Positions 8,858 to 16,825 of a DNA stretch of 64,000 bases are shown here, one piece after another. The position numbers and the translations under genes were made by a program. The stretch is from Arthrobacter sp. NIO-1057. GTDB taxonomy: Bacteria > Actinomycetota > Actinomycetes > Actinomycetales > Micrococcaceae. Below the pieces are notes generated by a model that was given only the letters and a program-made list of their open reading frames with translations, searched no databases and had not been told where the DNA came from. Where the stretch lies: NCBI RefSeq assembly GCF_900094805.1, contig NZ_FMAT01000001.1, forward strand, positions 682,001-746,000, in the 5' to 3' direction. Within the stretch, counting starts at the first letter, position 1. Every line of letters begins with the position of its first letter.

Positions 8858-8932
8858 TCGGGGTGACAGGATTCGAACCTGCGACCTCACGCTCCCAAAG
8901 CGCGCGCTCTAGCCAAGCTGAGCTACACCCCG
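8858..8932 (-). tRNA. tRNA-Pro(TGG), copy 3 (promoter-proximal)
   Basis: Identical to the two copies downstream. As the first copy on the minus strand it should lie nearest the promoter, which would be in the region just above 8932. Confidence 0.93.
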
Positions 8933-9360
8933 ATAAAGTTCGGAAAACCTTACTTCATCTGGACATTCCGTCCTGCGAATAGCCGGGGAACCATTTGTTT
9001 CCCGTGCTGATCACAAGAAACTAAGCTACACGGGTTCGAACGAAATGCAAAATCGAGTGTTCGTCATGTCTTTGCGCGAAAGTAGCCAAATTCCGCGAAA
9101 ATCCGGTAATCACACGCTTGATTTGGGGTGCTTTGAAGATATACGTGAGTTGAATAACAGGAATATTCCAATATTCGCACGTCTGTGCCTCATGATTGGA
9201 TGAGCGCGACCTTGAGCATCATGCGGGTACATGGCCTCGTGCCGCAAGATTTTCGTCAGGGTCATTGGCGATCACTTAACAACATTTCTGCGACGAGGAC
9301 CCATCAACAACAAAAGTAAATGCTCGGCGCCAGCCAGGGCGCAAAACCCCAGTTACGACG
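8933..9360. other. Non-coding gap between tRNA-Pro and tRNA-Gly
   Basis: About 430 bp with no supported gene. A short plus-strand frame covers part of it but merely runs into the tRNA-Gly. The promoter of the tRNA-Pro cluster should be near the left end. Confidence 0.5.
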
Positions 9361-9387
9361 AAAAGACCCCGCTTAGCGGAGTCTTTT
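9361..9387 (-). terminator. Terminator of tRNA-Gly
   Basis: On the minus strand AAAAGACTCCGC / GCGGGGTCTTTT pairs along 12 bp (one G-U pair), has a 3-nt loop and ends in TTTT. It lies 8 bp past the tRNA-Gly 3' end. Confidence 0.8.
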
Positions 9388-9394
9388 CTTTTGG

Positions 9395-9465
9395 AGGGGA
9401 TGACGGGAATCGAACCCGCGTAATCAGTTTGGAAGACTGAGGCTTTACCATTAAGCTACATCCCC
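9395..9465 (-). tRNA. tRNA-Gly(TCC)
   Basis: 71 nt. Acceptor GGGGATG pairs with CATCCCC, discriminator T. The T-arm is GCGGGTTCGATTCCCGT. The anticodon loop CTTCCAA reads TCC. CC follows the discriminator, but no full CCA is certain. Confidence 0.92.
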
Positions 9466-9651
9466 GCTTCGAAGCTTCTGCGCTTCGAACAAGATTGAGT
9501 CTAGACCATAAAAGATGCGCTTTGCAAATCGGGCATTCCCCGCCTCACTTGGAGCCTCTCAACTAGCACCAAGAAATAGCAACTCAAAGCAACACACGCC
9601 GATAGATCTGAGAAAAACTCTTTCGTTGGTCTCATTTTCTCCCGCAATCGT

Positions 9652-10617
9652 CTATTTATCTTTTTGTCGAGGTAGCTTTTGGCACTTTGGGCACCAATAA
9701 AGTTTTCTCGCTGCTACTTCCGCCATCGAAATTTTTCCCGAGCACCTGCGACAGCCCATTCCTTGACGCTGATAAACGTAATAGGCGTTGTCGGGCCACA
9801 CGGGTAACCCTTCTTGACGGTCTTCAGGCCAAGTCGTGATGATCCTTCCATCGTGGACTCCATCTTCCATGACCGAGACAATATCCAGCCAGAGGCTCTT
9901 GGACTTCTGCGCAGAAAGTTGGTTCGCGGGAAGTTCGGGTGAGATTCGATTGCGGAAGAGGGCTTCGGCCCGATAAATATTGCCAACGCCACTAATAACA
10001 CTTTGGTTCATGAGTGTCGTTCCAATGGCTGTTTTGGTACGAGCCAGGTTCCTTCGAAACTCTTTATAGCCTGCTTCTAGAGCCGCTTGTGGCGCATCTG
10101 AGCTCACTTGAGTCCTCGAAGATTGAAACTCAAGTGCCGCGCGCGCTAATGGATCTGGACCTAATTTACTTAATTGGAACTGCACTTGGTCGAAGTCCAA
10201 TACTTCGCAGGCAGTCGGTCCACGCAAATCGGCCCAGCCATGTCCTGAGACTATACGTGCTCGGACAGCACCGACAGGCTCAGGTGGTCCAGCATAATCA
10301 ACAGGAGCGTCGGCGCCCGATACTTCCTTTTCGCCGATCTTGCGTGGAGCTCCAATTGAAGAAGAACCGACAAAATGGCTGTCCCCTCCAAAGCTGAATG
10401 CTCCGTAGAGCCCAAGATGCACGCGGAGGTACAGGTCATTGGAAAACCTGCAAAAAAGCTGCTTGCCCTTTGCAAAAGCCTGATCAAGTTGTTCGCCGTC
10501 TATACGTTCAGCATCTACGCTAAACCGTCCTTGTGGCGATGAAATTCGAACCTCTTGCCCGCCAAAGACGTCGTCAATTTGGCGGGCAAGGCGGTGAAGG
10601 GAGTGTCCTTCAGGCAC
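9652..10617 (-). CDS. nei: Fpg/Nei-family DNA glycosylase (endonuclease VIII-like)
   Basis: A 321-aa base-excision repair enzyme that removes oxidised bases and cuts the backbone by beta-elimination. It begins MPEGHSLH: the exposed Pro2 is the Schiff-base nucleophile and Glu3 the proton donor. The helix-two-turn-helix region shows SVISGVGNIYRAEALFR (about residues 207-223). The C-terminal zinc finger is CRRC-x17-CPKC (about residues 294-317). The H at position 5 and these spacings place it with actinobacterial Nei1/Nei2 rather than Fpg. It starts with GTG 10617, 2 nt after the rpiB stop, so translation is likely coupled with rpiB. Confidence 0.9.
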   Translation of the reverse strand: MPEGHSLHRLARQIDDVFGGQEVRISSPQGRFSVDAERIDGEQLDQAFAKGKQLFCRFSNDLYLRVHLGLYGAFSFGGDSHFVGSSSIGAPRKIGEKEVSGADAPVDYAGPPEPVGAVRARIVSGHGWADLRGPTACEVLDFDQVQFQLSKLGPDPLARAALEFQSSRTQVSSDAPQAALEAGYKEFRRNLARTKTAIGTTLMNQSVISGVGNIYRAEALFRNRISPELPANQLSAQKSKSLWLDIVSVMEDGVHDGRIITTWPEDRQEGLPVWPDNAYYVYQRQGMGCRRCSGKISMAEVAARKLYWCPKCQKLPRQKDK

Positions 10618-10619
10618 GA

Positions 10620-11093
10620 TTAGTCGATGACCTCGCCAGTAGTCTCATAGGTTGCAATCTTGCCGATACGCCGCACGTGACGCTCTGCTTCGCTGAACGG
10701 CTCAGCCAAGAATGCCTCGATGAGTTCCGCGGCCTCTTCAACCGAGTGCTGACGTCCGCCAACGGCGATAACATTAGCATCGTTGTGCTCGCGGGCAAGC
10801 TTCGCGGTATCCATGTTCCAGGCGAGGGCCGCACGAATACCTTCAACTTTATTGGCAGCGATCTGCTCTCCGTTGCCCGAGCCTCCCAGGACAATTCCTA
10901 GTGCGTCCACCCCTGCTCGCTGATCTGCTACTACAGCCTTAGCAGCATTGATGCAGAAGGCTGGGTAGTCATCTTCCGGATCATAGGACTTCGGACCATG
11001 GTTTACCATTTCGTAGCCCTTGGCGGTCAGGTGTTTCACCAAGTAATCACTCAGCTCGAGTCCGGCATGGTCAGTGGCGATATGCACGCGCAT
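10620..11093 (-). CDS. rpiB: Ribose-5-phosphate isomerase B
   Basis: A 157-aa enzyme of the RpiB/LacAB family that interconverts ribose 5-phosphate and ribulose 5-phosphate in the non-oxidative pentose phosphate pathway. Motifs: IATDHAGLELSDYL at the N-terminus, GIVLGGSGNGEQIAANK (phosphate and active-site loop; the usual catalytic Cys position reads S, as in actinobacterial enzymes that use a Glu), and NDANVIAVGGRQ. I chose ATG 11093 (MRVHIATDHAG) with GAGG 9 nt upstream; further upstream in-frame ATGs add an unrelated leader. It forms an operon with the nei gene. Confidence 0.92.
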   Translation of the reverse strand: MRVHIATDHAGLELSDYLVKHLTAKGYEMVNHGPKSYDPEDDYPAFCINAAKAVVADQRAGVDALGIVLGGSGNGEQIAANKVEGIRAALAWNMDTAKLAREHNDANVIAVGGRQHSVEEAAELIEAFLAEPFSEAERHVRRIGKIATYETTGEVID

Positions 11094-11380
11094 TATCTTT
11101 AGCCTCATATATCTGGGAGGGGGCAAATACTTTCTCATCTAGCTTAGCGATTACGAGTGAACCGATCGTCATATTGAGCCAGCTGGACGGTATTTTTACG
11201 GATCCATACTGTGTCAGAGGACCTAAAGCGCCATGTTTTCAGTGCAAAACTAAAAACTGAGTAAATTGATCCCTAAGATGACTTGCTTTACACCCCGCTC
11301 CCGGTGACACAATATACAAATATTCAATATCCGTTTCACAACTGATTCGGGTATACGCCTCATGAAGAACTGGAGACCCC

Positions 11381-13921
11381 ATGCCAGGAATGAACCTCAC
11401 TCGCGACGAGGCTTCAACTCGCGCAGAACTGATCAATGTTGATAGCTATGAGGTGATCCTGGATCTTACTCGCGGCGAGCGAGTATTTACCTCTCAAACC
11501 ACCGTACGTTTCAGCGCCGTCGAGGGTTCATCCACATTCATTGATGCAGTGACTGACTCGGTCCGTTCAATCACCCTCAATGGCGTTGCACTAGACCCAG
11601 CAGAAGTCTCCGATGGCATCCGGATTCAACTACCGAACCTAGCCTCGGAAAACACCTTGTCAATTGACGCGGACGCACTCTACATGAATACCGGTGAGGG
11701 TCTTCACCGTTTCGTGGATCCGGTGGATAACGAGGTTTACCTGTACACGCAGTTTGAGGTGGCAGATTGCCGTCGAATGTTTGCTGTTTTTGAGCAGCCA
11801 GATCTCAAAGCAACCTTCCAATTCACGGTGACAGCCCCCAAGTATTGGAATGTTATTTCCAATGCTCCAACCCCTGCGCCCTCCGAACAGGGCGAGGCTG
11901 CTACCTGGTCGTTTGCACCTACCGAACGCATTTCGTGCTACATCACCGCATTGATCGCTGGACCATACCAGGTGGCCCGTGATTCGCTCGTTTCTTCTAG
12001 CGGTCGAACCGTTGAGCTTGGCGTCTTCGCACGCTCGTCAATGATGGAATACCTAGATGTTGAAAATATCGTGACCATCACGCGCCAGGGCTTCGAATTC
12101 TATGAAAAGAACTTCGGTGTCCCCTACCCCTTCGAAAAGTACGACCAGCTCTTCGTTCCAGAGTTCAATGCCGGAGCGATGGAAAATGCTGGCGCGGTAA
12201 CGTTCCTCGAAGAATACGTGTTCCGCTCCCGCCCGACCGGCGCCATGATTGAACGCCGCGCCATCACCATTTTGCATGAACTTGCCCACATGTGGTTCGG
12301 CGATCTTGTCACCATGAAGTGGTGGAACGATCTGTGGCTCAATGAATCCTTCGCTGAATTCATGTCTACCCTGGCCGCCGCACAGAACACCGAATTCACC
12401 GGCGCATGGACGACATTCAACTCGCTCGAGAAGAACTGGGCCTACCGTCAGGATCAGCTGCCTTCGACGCACCCTATCGTGGCACCGATTAATGATCTCG
12501 AAGACGTTGAAGTTAACTTCGATGGGATCACCTACGCCAAGGGCGCCAGCGTTCTGCGTCAGCTCGTAGCTTTCGTCGGTCAGGAAGAATTTATGGCTGG
12601 CGTTCGCGAGTACTTTGCCAAGCATGCATGGTCCAACACCGAACTGCCGGACCTGCTTCGCGAATTGGAGGCCTCCAGCGGTCGAGATCTGAGCGGTTGG
12701 GGCGCGCAGTGGCTTGAAACTGCCGGAGTGAATACTCTCACCGCAGACATCAACACCGATGACGCAGGAATCATCACTTCCTTCATCATTGGCCAGTCTG
12801 CTGTTGCTGAATATCCAACTATTCGACAGCATCGTCTAGCGATCGGTTTCTACAGTCTCGATGATGCCGGCACGCTACAACGTGTCCACCGTGAAGAACT
12901 CGATATCTCCGGTGAATCGACGCAGGTTGATGCCTTGATTGGCCTTGCACGTCCAGACTTGGTCTTGCTCAACGACGACGACTTGACCTACGCAAAAATC
13001 CGTTTGGATCAAGCATCCCTAGCTACTGCTACTGAGCACTTGAAAGATTTCAACGAGTCACTGCCTCGCACTCTGGTTTGGTCAGCAGCTTGGGACTCGG
13101 TGCGCGACGCAGAATCTCCAGCAAGTACCTACGTTCAGCTGCTGCTGAACAACATCAGCCATGAAGTTGATTCTTCGGTCATCATGGTTCTGTTGCGTCA
13201 GCTAAATGCCTCACTAGACCAGTACGTTGCTCGCGAACACAGCGAAGAATTGTCGGTCCAGGCTGCAGATCGCTTGTGGGAGTTGGCTAACACCGCGCAG
13301 TCCGGATCAGATGCACAATTGCAACTGGCAAAGTCCTTCGCGCACCGTTCCCGCACCGCTGAACAGCTCGATCGCGTCCAGGGTTTGTTTGACGGATCGC
13401 AGGTCCTTGACGGGCTGGAAATCGATACCGATCTTCGTTGGTCTCTGGCCATTGCTCTGAGCGCAGGTGGACGACTGACTGATGAACAAATCGACGCAGT
13501 GTTGGCACAAGACGACACGGCAAAGGGCAAGGCTTCGTGGTACACCGCGCGCGCATCACGCCCGACTTCCCAGGCCAAGGATCAGGCGTTCGAAGAAGTT
13601 GCAGCTGCCACTTTGTCTAATGACCAGCAGAGCGCGGTAATTGCCGGATTTAACAACGTGCATGACTCGTCGCTGATTGCCGGCTACACCGAGAAATACT
13701 TCGGTGTGCTCATCAATGCCTGGGAAACCTACTCGCATGAAATGGCAAAACAAATTGTGCTCGGTCTTTACCCAAGTTCGCAGATCTCACAGGAGACGTT
13801 GGATCAGACTGACGCGTTCCTTGAATCACTCGGCGAGAAGCACCCGGCACTACGTCGATTGTTGACCGAGTCGGCTGCTGATGTACGACGTGCGCTTGCA
13901 GCACGCGCTGCTGATGCCTGA
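11381..13921 (+). CDS. pepN: Aminopeptidase N (M1 family)
   Basis: An 846-aa zinc metallopeptidase that removes N-terminal amino acids from peptides in the cytoplasm. The exopeptidase signature GAMENAG lies at about 265-271. The zinc site is H299-E-L-A-H303 followed by Glu322 in WLNESFAEF. The ERAP1-like C-terminal helical domain fills residues 530-840. Length is usual for actinobacterial PepN. ATG 11381 is preceded by GGAG about 8 nt upstream. It is a single-gene unit, divergent from rpiB, with a large hairpin after the stop. It probably completes the peptide recycling begun by Clp. Confidence 0.96.
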   Translation: MPGMNLTRDEASTRAELINVDSYEVILDLTRGERVFTSQTTVRFSAVEGSSTFIDAVTDSVRSITLNGVALDPAEVSDGIRIQLPNLASENTLSIDADALYMNTGEGLHRFVDPVDNEVYLYTQFEVADCRRMFAVFEQPDLKATFQFTVTAPKYWNVISNAPTPAPSEQGEAATWSFAPTERISCYITALIAGPYQVARDSLVSSSGRTVELGVFARSSMMEYLDVENIVTITRQGFEFYEKNFGVPYPFEKYDQLFVPEFNAGAMENAGAVTFLEEYVFRSRPTGAMIERRAITILHELAHMWFGDLVTMKWWNDLWLNESFAEFMSTLAAAQNTEFTGAWTTFNSLEKNWAYRQDQLPSTHPIVAPINDLEDVEVNFDGITYAKGASVLRQLVAFVGQEEFMAGVREYFAKHAWSNTELPDLLRELEASSGRDLSGWGAQWLETAGVNTLTADINTDDAGIITSFIIGQSAVAEYPTIRQHRLAIGFYSLDDAGTLQRVHREELDISGESTQVDALIGLARPDLVLLNDDDLTYAKIRLDQASLATATEHLKDFNESLPRTLVWSAAWDSVRDAESPASTYVQLLLNNISHEVDSSVIMVLLRQLNASLDQYVAREHSEELSVQAADRLWELANTAQSGSDAQLQLAKSFAHRSRTAEQLDRVQGLFDGSQVLDGLEIDTDLRWSLAIALSAGGRLTDEQIDAVLAQDDTAKGKASWYTARASRPTSQAKDQAFEEVAAATLSNDQQSAVIAGFNNVHDSSLIAGYTEKYFGVLINAWETYSHEMAKQIVLGLYPSSQISQETLDQTDAFLESLGEKHPALRRLLTESAADVRRALAARAADA

Positions 13922-13949
13922 TTCGTATCTTTAGCAAAAAAGTCACATT

Positions 13950-13992
13950 CGCCGGTGCACTAGGAGCCGATCAGGCTCATGGTGCGCCGGCG
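13950..13992 (+). terminator. Terminator after pepN
   Basis: The arms CGCCGGTGCAC and GTGCGCCGGCG pair with one mismatch and enclose a second perfect hairpin GAGCC-GATCA-GGCTC. A short T-rich stretch follows. It lies 29 bp past the pepN stop. Confidence 0.7.
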
Positions 13993-14018
13993 TACTTTAA
14001 AAGTGTAAGAATGAACGT

Positions 14019-14513
14019 ATGGATCTATCGCGACATGGGTATCAGGTCAGCCTGGAGTGGACTGGGAATCGCGGTACGGGGACACAAACCTACCGAGGTT
14101 ACGGACGCGACCACATAGTGCGCGCTGACGGTTTGCCCGATCTTCCTGGCACCGCCGATCCGACCTTTCATGGCGATAAAGACCGCTGGAATCCGGAGCA
14201 ACTGTTACTCGCTGCCTTGAGCCAATGCCATATGCTCTCCTATCTGCACCTTGCCGTGAACCAGGGCGTCAACGTCACTGGTTATCGAGACGCCGCGGAT
14301 GGGCATCTTCGTCTTAACAGAGACAACAGTGGTGAATTCATTCAAGCGGTTCTTCACCCCACGGTTATTCTTGCCGACGAGACTCAACGTGAACTCGCCG
14401 ACGCATTGCATGAACAAGCCAATAAGGTGTGCTTTATCGCCAGATCCGTCAACTTCCCGGTTCTTCATGAACCGATCATCCCGAGCCTGCTTAAAGGAAC
14501 TGAAAATGAGTGA
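14019..14513 (+). CDS. OsmC-family protein (organic peroxide-type thiol peroxidase fold)
   Basis: A 164-aa protein of the OsmC/Ohr superfamily, whose members reduce organic hydroperoxides with a pair of cysteines. The first Cys (C70) is in LAALSQCHMLSYL and the second (C138) in NKVCFIARSVNFPV, both in the expected places. The segment NPEQLLLAAL precedes the first Cys, as in the family. The YhfA/OsmC-like branch fits better than Ohr because no classical Ohr arginine motif is obvious. It overlaps glbO by 8 bp, so the two are co-translated, and a role in peroxide or nitrosative stress is likely. Confidence 0.85.
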   Translation: MDLSRHGYQVSLEWTGNRGTGTQTYRGYGRDHIVRADGLPDLPGTADPTFHGDKDRWNPEQLLLAALSQCHMLSYLHLAVNQGVNVTGYRDAADGHLRLNRDNSGEFIQAVLHPTVILADETQRELADALHEQANKVCFIARSVNFPVLHEPIIPSLLKGTENE

Positions 14514-15006
14514 ACGTCCAGAACTACCGCATACTGTCAGGTCTGCACCGTTAAATAGGCCCATCGTATTAGGGCCTTCGACGCAAGAATTTCTTGACCT
14601 CGCCGAGCTACCCATTGATGTTTCCCAGTACCCTGGTACTTTCTACTCCGAGGTTGGTGGGCGCGAAGTCTTTGCGAAGATAACCAAGGCTTTTTATGCT
14701 TCAGTAGCTGAAGATACGGATTTTCGCGCAATGTATCCGGAAAAAGATTTACATCCTGCGCAGGTTAGATTGCAGCTTTTCCTCGAACAATACTGGGGCG
14801 GCCCAACCACCTATTCCGAGCATCGTGGCCACCCTAGATTGCGAATGAGACACGGTAATTTCCCCGTGAATTCCCACTACCGCGACGTATGGCTGGCGCA
14901 TATGAACAAAGCCATCGATCAGTCGGGACTATCACCACTGCATGCAGAGACGCTCAGAGACTATTTCGAACGTGCAGCCCACTCATTGCAAAACACATCG
15001 GACTGA
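14506..15006 (+). CDS. glbO: Truncated haemoglobin, group II (GlbO-type)
   Basis: A 166-aa haem protein of the 2-over-2 globin family, group II. The proximal His116 is in RMRHGNFPV, the distal-side Trp (G8) in YRDVWLAHM, and Tyr residues in KAFYASV and FRAMYPE mark B10 and CD1. Family members bind oxygen and react with NO or peroxides. The start ATG 14506 has AAAGGA about 7 nt upstream and overlaps the OsmC stop. The globin core begins near residue 48, so this protein carries an N-terminal extension of about 45 residues that is absent from the 128-aa mycobacterial GlbO. It ends at a strong bidirectional terminator. Confidence 0.93.
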   Translation: MSERPELPHTVRSAPLNRPIVLGPSTQEFLDLAELPIDVSQYPGTFYSEVGGREVFAKITKAFYASVAEDTDFRAMYPEKDLHPAQVRLQLFLEQYWGGPTTYSEHRGHPRLRMRHGNFPVNSHYRDVWLAHMNKAIDQSGLSPLHAETLRDYFERAAHSLQNTSD

Positions 15007-15018
15007 TCTTCATCTAAG

Positions 15019-15052
15019 TATGGGACGGAACCACATTTGGTTCCGTCCCATA
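15019..15052. terminator. Bidirectional terminator after glbO
   Basis: A perfect 15-bp stem (TATGGGACGGAACCA with its complement) and a 4-nt loop CATT, between the convergent glbO and the minus-strand gene ending at 15070. Confidence 0.9.
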
Positions 15053-15069
15053 TTTGTCTCGCCAGATTG

Positions 15070-15729
15070 TTAGCCAAGCAGCGAAGATTGACGAAGGACC
15101 GCATGCCCACGACCGTTGCTAATTCGGTGCCATGCTCCTTGCTTGAGCACTCGGCTTTCACCATTGATGGATAAGAAACCGAGCGCATGCATAGCGAAAG
15201 CAGCTCCCATTGGCAAAGTTGGGGTTTGATCAGCAATGTTTGAAGACCAAATACGTTGACGAATTTGGGAGATCACCGGTTTACCGGGGTTCTCAGGTAG
15301 GGCTTGCGCTACAGCGTCAATTCCTGCCTGTGCGGCCTGCGATAAATCACGATCCGCAATCGTGCCTGCTTCTTCCCAACCTGAGAGTGGAACAGAAATC
15401 CCGGCCCATCGAGCTGTAGCTTCCACCGGTGGCAGAGAAAACTCGACAGACGAGTCTGCCATTCTGGCCAATCGATCCTGAATTGATGACAGTGAATAGC
15501 TTGCATTTATCTCAGCAGGTTGAGCGAGACGATGCACGCGCATCCCCAGAATTGTGTATTGGCCCTGCCCTAATTCGGCTGGTACCAGAACAGGTACGTA
15601 TACAGCCAGCGCGGTGCCCCTCGCAACAAAAAGTGCAGCATCATCTTCAATAGTTTTTGCCCGACTAATAAAGTTCGCAAGATCGCTTACGGAATTTACA
15701 TCGTCAAAAATCAACACATCACTTGCCAT
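15070..15729 (-). CDS. Conserved-looking hypothetical protein
   Basis: A 219-aa, probably cytoplasmic protein with no signal peptide or membrane segment. It begins MASDVLIFDDVNSVSDL and contains a segment LFVARGTALAVYVPVLVP, then Ala-rich helices. No catalytic motif or known fold is evident. The frame is fully open with codon use like its neighbours, ends at the shared terminator and starts with ATG at 15729, so the gene is real. It is monocistronic and divergent from tesB. I do not recognise a function. Confidence 0.75.
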   Translation of the reverse strand: MASDVLIFDDVNSVSDLANFISRAKTIEDDAALFVARGTALAVYVPVLVPAELGQGQYTILGMRVHRLAQPAEINASYSLSSIQDRLARMADSSVEFSLPPVEATARWAGISVPLSGWEEAGTIADRDLSQAAQAGIDAVAQALPENPGKPVISQIRQRIWSSNIADQTPTLPMGAAFAMHALGFLSINGESRVLKQGAWHRISNGRGHAVLRQSSLLG

Positions 15730-15902
15730 ATATCCATGCTCTCACGCTCCCCCAACATGAATCCGCATAATTAGCTTACGGCGTGATGTGCTCACAAAAA
15801 TTCGTATAGATTACCTATGAGCAGGGAAAACCGCTCGACAACATTACCGCCGAGTAATATTGTGTTTGGTTCTACCCCACAGCACTGCAAGGAGTTCAAA
15901 CC

Positions 15903-16793
15903 GTGGCCGAAGACCTTGGTACTACCCAGATATTGTTAGACCTTCTGAACCTAGATGGCGACAATGAGGCACGAACTGACGAAGACATTTTCGTCGGCCA
16001 GACGCCAAAGCAAAACCGTAACCGGGTCTTTGGCGGACAGGTACTTGCTCAATCGATCATGGCTGCCACCCGTACCGTCGAGGGCTCTCGTCCGATACAT
16101 TCGCTGCATGGCTACTTCTTGCGTCCCGGAGATCCTAACCAAAACATCACCTTCGGTGTTCAGCGTCTTCGTGATGGCCGGTCTTTCTCAGCTCGACGGG
16201 TGCACGCTTACCAAAACGGTGAGCCAATTCTTTCGATGATTACTTCCTTCCAAGAACCGGCAGAGGGTCTTGAACATCACGATCCGATGCCACTGAACGT
16301 GCCAGATCCTGATTCCCTTCCCACAACTGCAGCACTCGTGGGGCACCTGGACCATCCAGTGGCGAAAGAGTGGGCGTTTGAACGACCCTTCGATATTCGT
16401 CATGTCACTGAGCCGATCTATCTAGCAGGCGATAAGAGTCCAATAGCAGATAGCGCGGTATGGTTGCGAACCACTTCAGCTATGCCGGACGACTTGAGTC
16501 TGCACCGAGCGGCCTTGGCCTACGCCAGTGATTACGTGCTGTTGGAACCAGTATTGCGTGCTCATGGCTTGGCATGGGTACACCCAGGTCTGAGTATAGC
16601 CAGCCTTGATCACGCGATGTGGTGGCATCGAGACCTGAGGGTCGATGAATGGCTGCTGTATGTTCTGCACTCCCCTTCAGCGTCCTCGGCCCGAGGTCTT
16701 GGAACTGGACAGTTCTTTAACCGCGAAGGACAGCTAGTAGCAACTGTCGCTCAAGAAGGCATGATTCGCTTGCCTGAATTCGGTAAGAACTAA
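15903..16793 (+). CDS. tesB: Acyl-CoA thioesterase II
   Basis: A 296-aa double hot-dog enzyme that hydrolyses acyl-CoA to free acid and CoA. N-terminal half: RVFGGQVLAQSIMAA, SLHGYFLRPGD and GRSFSARRVHAYQ. C-terminal half: SLDHAMWWHRDLRVDEWLLY with the catalytic Asp in LDHAMW, followed by ARGLGTGQFFNREGQLVATVAQEGMIR; the Thr/Gln triad residues fit this latter segment. Start is GTG 15903 with AAGGAG 8 nt upstream. It is a single gene, convergent with the MOSC fusion. Confidence 0.95.
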   Translation: MAEDLGTTQILLDLLNLDGDNEARTDEDIFVGQTPKQNRNRVFGGQVLAQSIMAATRTVEGSRPIHSLHGYFLRPGDPNQNITFGVQRLRDGRSFSARRVHAYQNGEPILSMITSFQEPAEGLEHHDPMPLNVPDPDSLPTTAALVGHLDHPVAKEWAFERPFDIRHVTEPIYLAGDKSPIADSAVWLRTTSAMPDDLSLHRAALAYASDYVLLEPVLRAHGLAWVHPGLSIASLDHAMWWHRDLRVDEWLLYVLHSPSASSARGLGTGQFFNREGQLVATVAQEGMIRLPEFGKN

Positions 16794-16825
16794 GAGCCGA
16801 ACATCCGATTTTCAATGGAAAACGA

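Noticed and set aside
8409-8932. CRISPR-like repeated units
   Set aside because: The three repeats are complete tRNA genes with cloverleaf pairing, and the spacers are too long and unlike a CRISPR array.
9231-9440. 69-aa plus-strand frame ending in the tRNA-Gly gene
   Set aside because: It runs through the tRNA on the other strand, a common false call.
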